From Flavobacteriales bacterium (GTDB lineage: Bacteria > Bacteroidota > Bacteroidia > UBA10329), in assembly GCA_018402015.1 (NCBI GenBank), contig JAGYJL010000003.1, positions 27,043 to 91,042 on the forward strand: 64,000 bases of DNA, given 5' to 3'. The position numbers and the translations under genes are program-made. Shown here piece after piece: positions 63,390 to 64,000 of the stretch (within the stretch, counting starts at the first letter, position 1; each line of letters starts with the position of its first letter). The notes beneath the pieces are model-generated. The model was not told the DNA's origin. It searched no databases and saw only the letters and a list, made by a program, of their open reading frames with translations.

Positions 63390-63843
63390 ATGCCATCAAT
63401 TGCCTTATCCCTTCATAAACCACAATACTAACAGCATTCGCCAAATTCAGGCTGCGAATGTGTTCGCTGTGGATTGGAATCTTGTAAAGCTTATCAGAAT
63501 GAGCATTGGTGATTTCTTCAGATAATCCAACCGATTCCTTTCCGAAAACGAGGAACATATCATCCTCAAAAGGAATGTCATAAACAGATTTGTTTCCATG
63601 GCTTGAAAGAAATGCCATTTTCTTGTCCGATTGTGTGGAGAAGAACTCATCTACAGTCTCATAGATCTTCAGGTCAACATGTTGCCAGTAATCCAATCCT
63701 GCACGTTTTACACGAGAATCTGACAACTCAAAACCAAATGGTTTAACGAGATGAAGGGTTGAGCCCGAAGCCAAACTCAATCGACCAATGTTACCAGTAT
63801 TGTTCGGTATTTCAGGTTCAATCAGTACGATATTCAATCCCAT
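63388..63843 (-). CDS. trmL: tRNA (cytidine(34)-2'-O)-methyltransferase
   Basis: The start is set at MGLNIVLIEPEIPNNTGNIG, the invariant SPOUT N-terminus. The track's extra residues (MLKQVQHDKKRN) are a translation of the upstream palindromic repeat, not protein. Family features are the TrmL-type EIPNNTGNIGRL, LHLVKPFGFELSDSRVKRAGLDYW, FGKESVGLSEE (trefoil knot G-x-E-x-x-G) and IPIHSEHIRSLNLANAVSIVVYEG. The 151-residue protein methylates the wobble ribose of tRNA-Leu isoacceptors. It ends within the shared terminator region. Confidence 0.95.
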   Translation of the reverse strand: MGLNIVLIEPEIPNNTGNIGRLSLASGSTLHLVKPFGFELSDSRVKRAGLDYWQHVDLKIYETVDEFFSTQSDKKMAFLSSHGNKSVYDIPFEDDMFLVFGKESVGLSEEITNAHSDKLYKIPIHSEHIRSLNLANAVSIVVYEGIRQLMA

Positions 63844-63855
63844 GTTTCGTTTTTT

Positions 63856-63915
63856 GTCATGCTGAACTTGTTTCAGCATCTGCTATGATAGACCCTGAAG
63901 CGAGTTCAGGGTGAC
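63856..63915 (-). repeat. Two-hairpin palindromic repeat, copy 3 (inverted orientation)
   Basis: On the reverse strand GTCACCCTGAACTCGCTTCAGGGTCTA is followed by AGATGCTGAAACAAGTTCAGCATGAC, the same order as the copies at 27227 and 29414. It lies directly upstream of trmL and creates a false N-terminus. Confidence 0.85.
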
Positions 63916-63960
63916 GTTTTTCTGAGGATTTCCTCTTCGCTGGTCGCTCATCGCTTTTCG

Positions 63961-64000
63961 CTATTCTAATTTTCCAGCAAGGAAACCCGTTGTCCAAGCT
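63961..64000 (-). CDS. C-terminal end of a reverse-strand gene (partial)
   Basis: The reverse strand reads AWTTGFLAGKLE and a stop at 63961, plausible as the end of a protein entering from beyond the window. Only 12 residues are visible, so the call is tentative. Confidence 0.3.
   Translation of the reverse strand, partial: AWTTGFLAGKLE

Noticed and set aside
1-64000. tRNA, rRNA, riboswitch or prophage
   Set aside because: No cloverleaf, rRNA segment, convincing cobalamin or other riboswitch, or phage structural gene was seen, although icmF and the CarH-like gene made a B12 riboswitch worth looking for.

Overview
The window looks like a chromosomal segment from a member of the Bacteroidota, most likely Flavobacteriales. 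The evidence is a type IX secretion (T9SS) component (PorT), several large secreted proteins with T9SS-type C-terminal sorting domains, SprB-like and CHU_C-type gliding-motility domains, TAnnTTTG-type -7 promoter boxes instead of E. coli-like promoters, few Shine-Dalgarno sites, and a fused isobutyryl-CoA mutase. No rRNA or tRNA gene was recognised.

Layout. 1-10.5 kb: secreted and envelope proteins (a partial T9SS-type protein, an outer-membrane barrel, a 1424-residue gliding-motility-type surface protein, a lipoprotein), then a PadR regulator overlapping a membrane protein with GldL-like HWPGA segments. 10.5-28.6 kb: every gene is recognisable but shattered by indels, mostly at homopolymers, as in unpolished long-read sequence. 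Reading across frames recovers a GIY-YIG/DUF4357 protein, exodeoxyribonuclease III, a huge secreted FN3-type protein, a 2OG-Fe(II) oxygenase, a lipoprotein, the fused mutase IcmF carrying an embedded DUF559 nuclease cassette, a convergent type II restriction endonuclease and C5-cytosine methyltransferase, an IS256-family transposase between two 21-bp-period repeat arrays, and a D-arabinono-1,4-lactone oxidase-like flavoprotein. 28.6-41.7 kb: mostly housekeeping (ElyC/YdcF-like protein, ValS, acidic protein, EttA-type ABC-F, HisS, menaquinone methyltransferase, PorT, FAD dehydrogenase), then a secreted DUF4397 repeat protein. Short frameshifted patches recur at 34.3-35.3, 39.3-39.5 and 46.5-47.0 kb.

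41.7-47.8 kb is the most coherent functional unit. A TIGR01777 epimerase, an SRPBCC protein and a CarH/LitR-type B12-binding MerR regulator are translationally coupled. After a strong terminator come an ECF sigma factor, isopentenyl-diphosphate isomerase, a 6-pyruvoyl-tetrahydropterin synthase family enzyme, GTP cyclohydrolase I and a class I photolyase/cryptochrome. The regulator keeps the W-x9-EH and E-x-H-x-x-G cobalamin-photoreceptor signatures, so this reads as a light-responsive regulon joining photoprotection, isoprenoid and pterin supply. 47.8-64 kb: small T9SS-tail protein, HIRAN-like protein, acyl-CoA ligase, cold-shock protein, WYL regulator, sugar nucleotidyltransferase, sodium:solute symporter, glycine-rich T9SS protein, penicillin acylase, response regulator, a polytopic membrane protein, a lipoprotein and TrmL.

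Repeats are a second theme: two-hairpin intergenic palindromes (three copies), a second interspersed element (two copies, one carrying a nested insertion), heptanucleotide tandem repeats that have entered the coding sequences of valS and hisS in frame, and a direct-repeat-flanked DUF559 cassette inside icmF.
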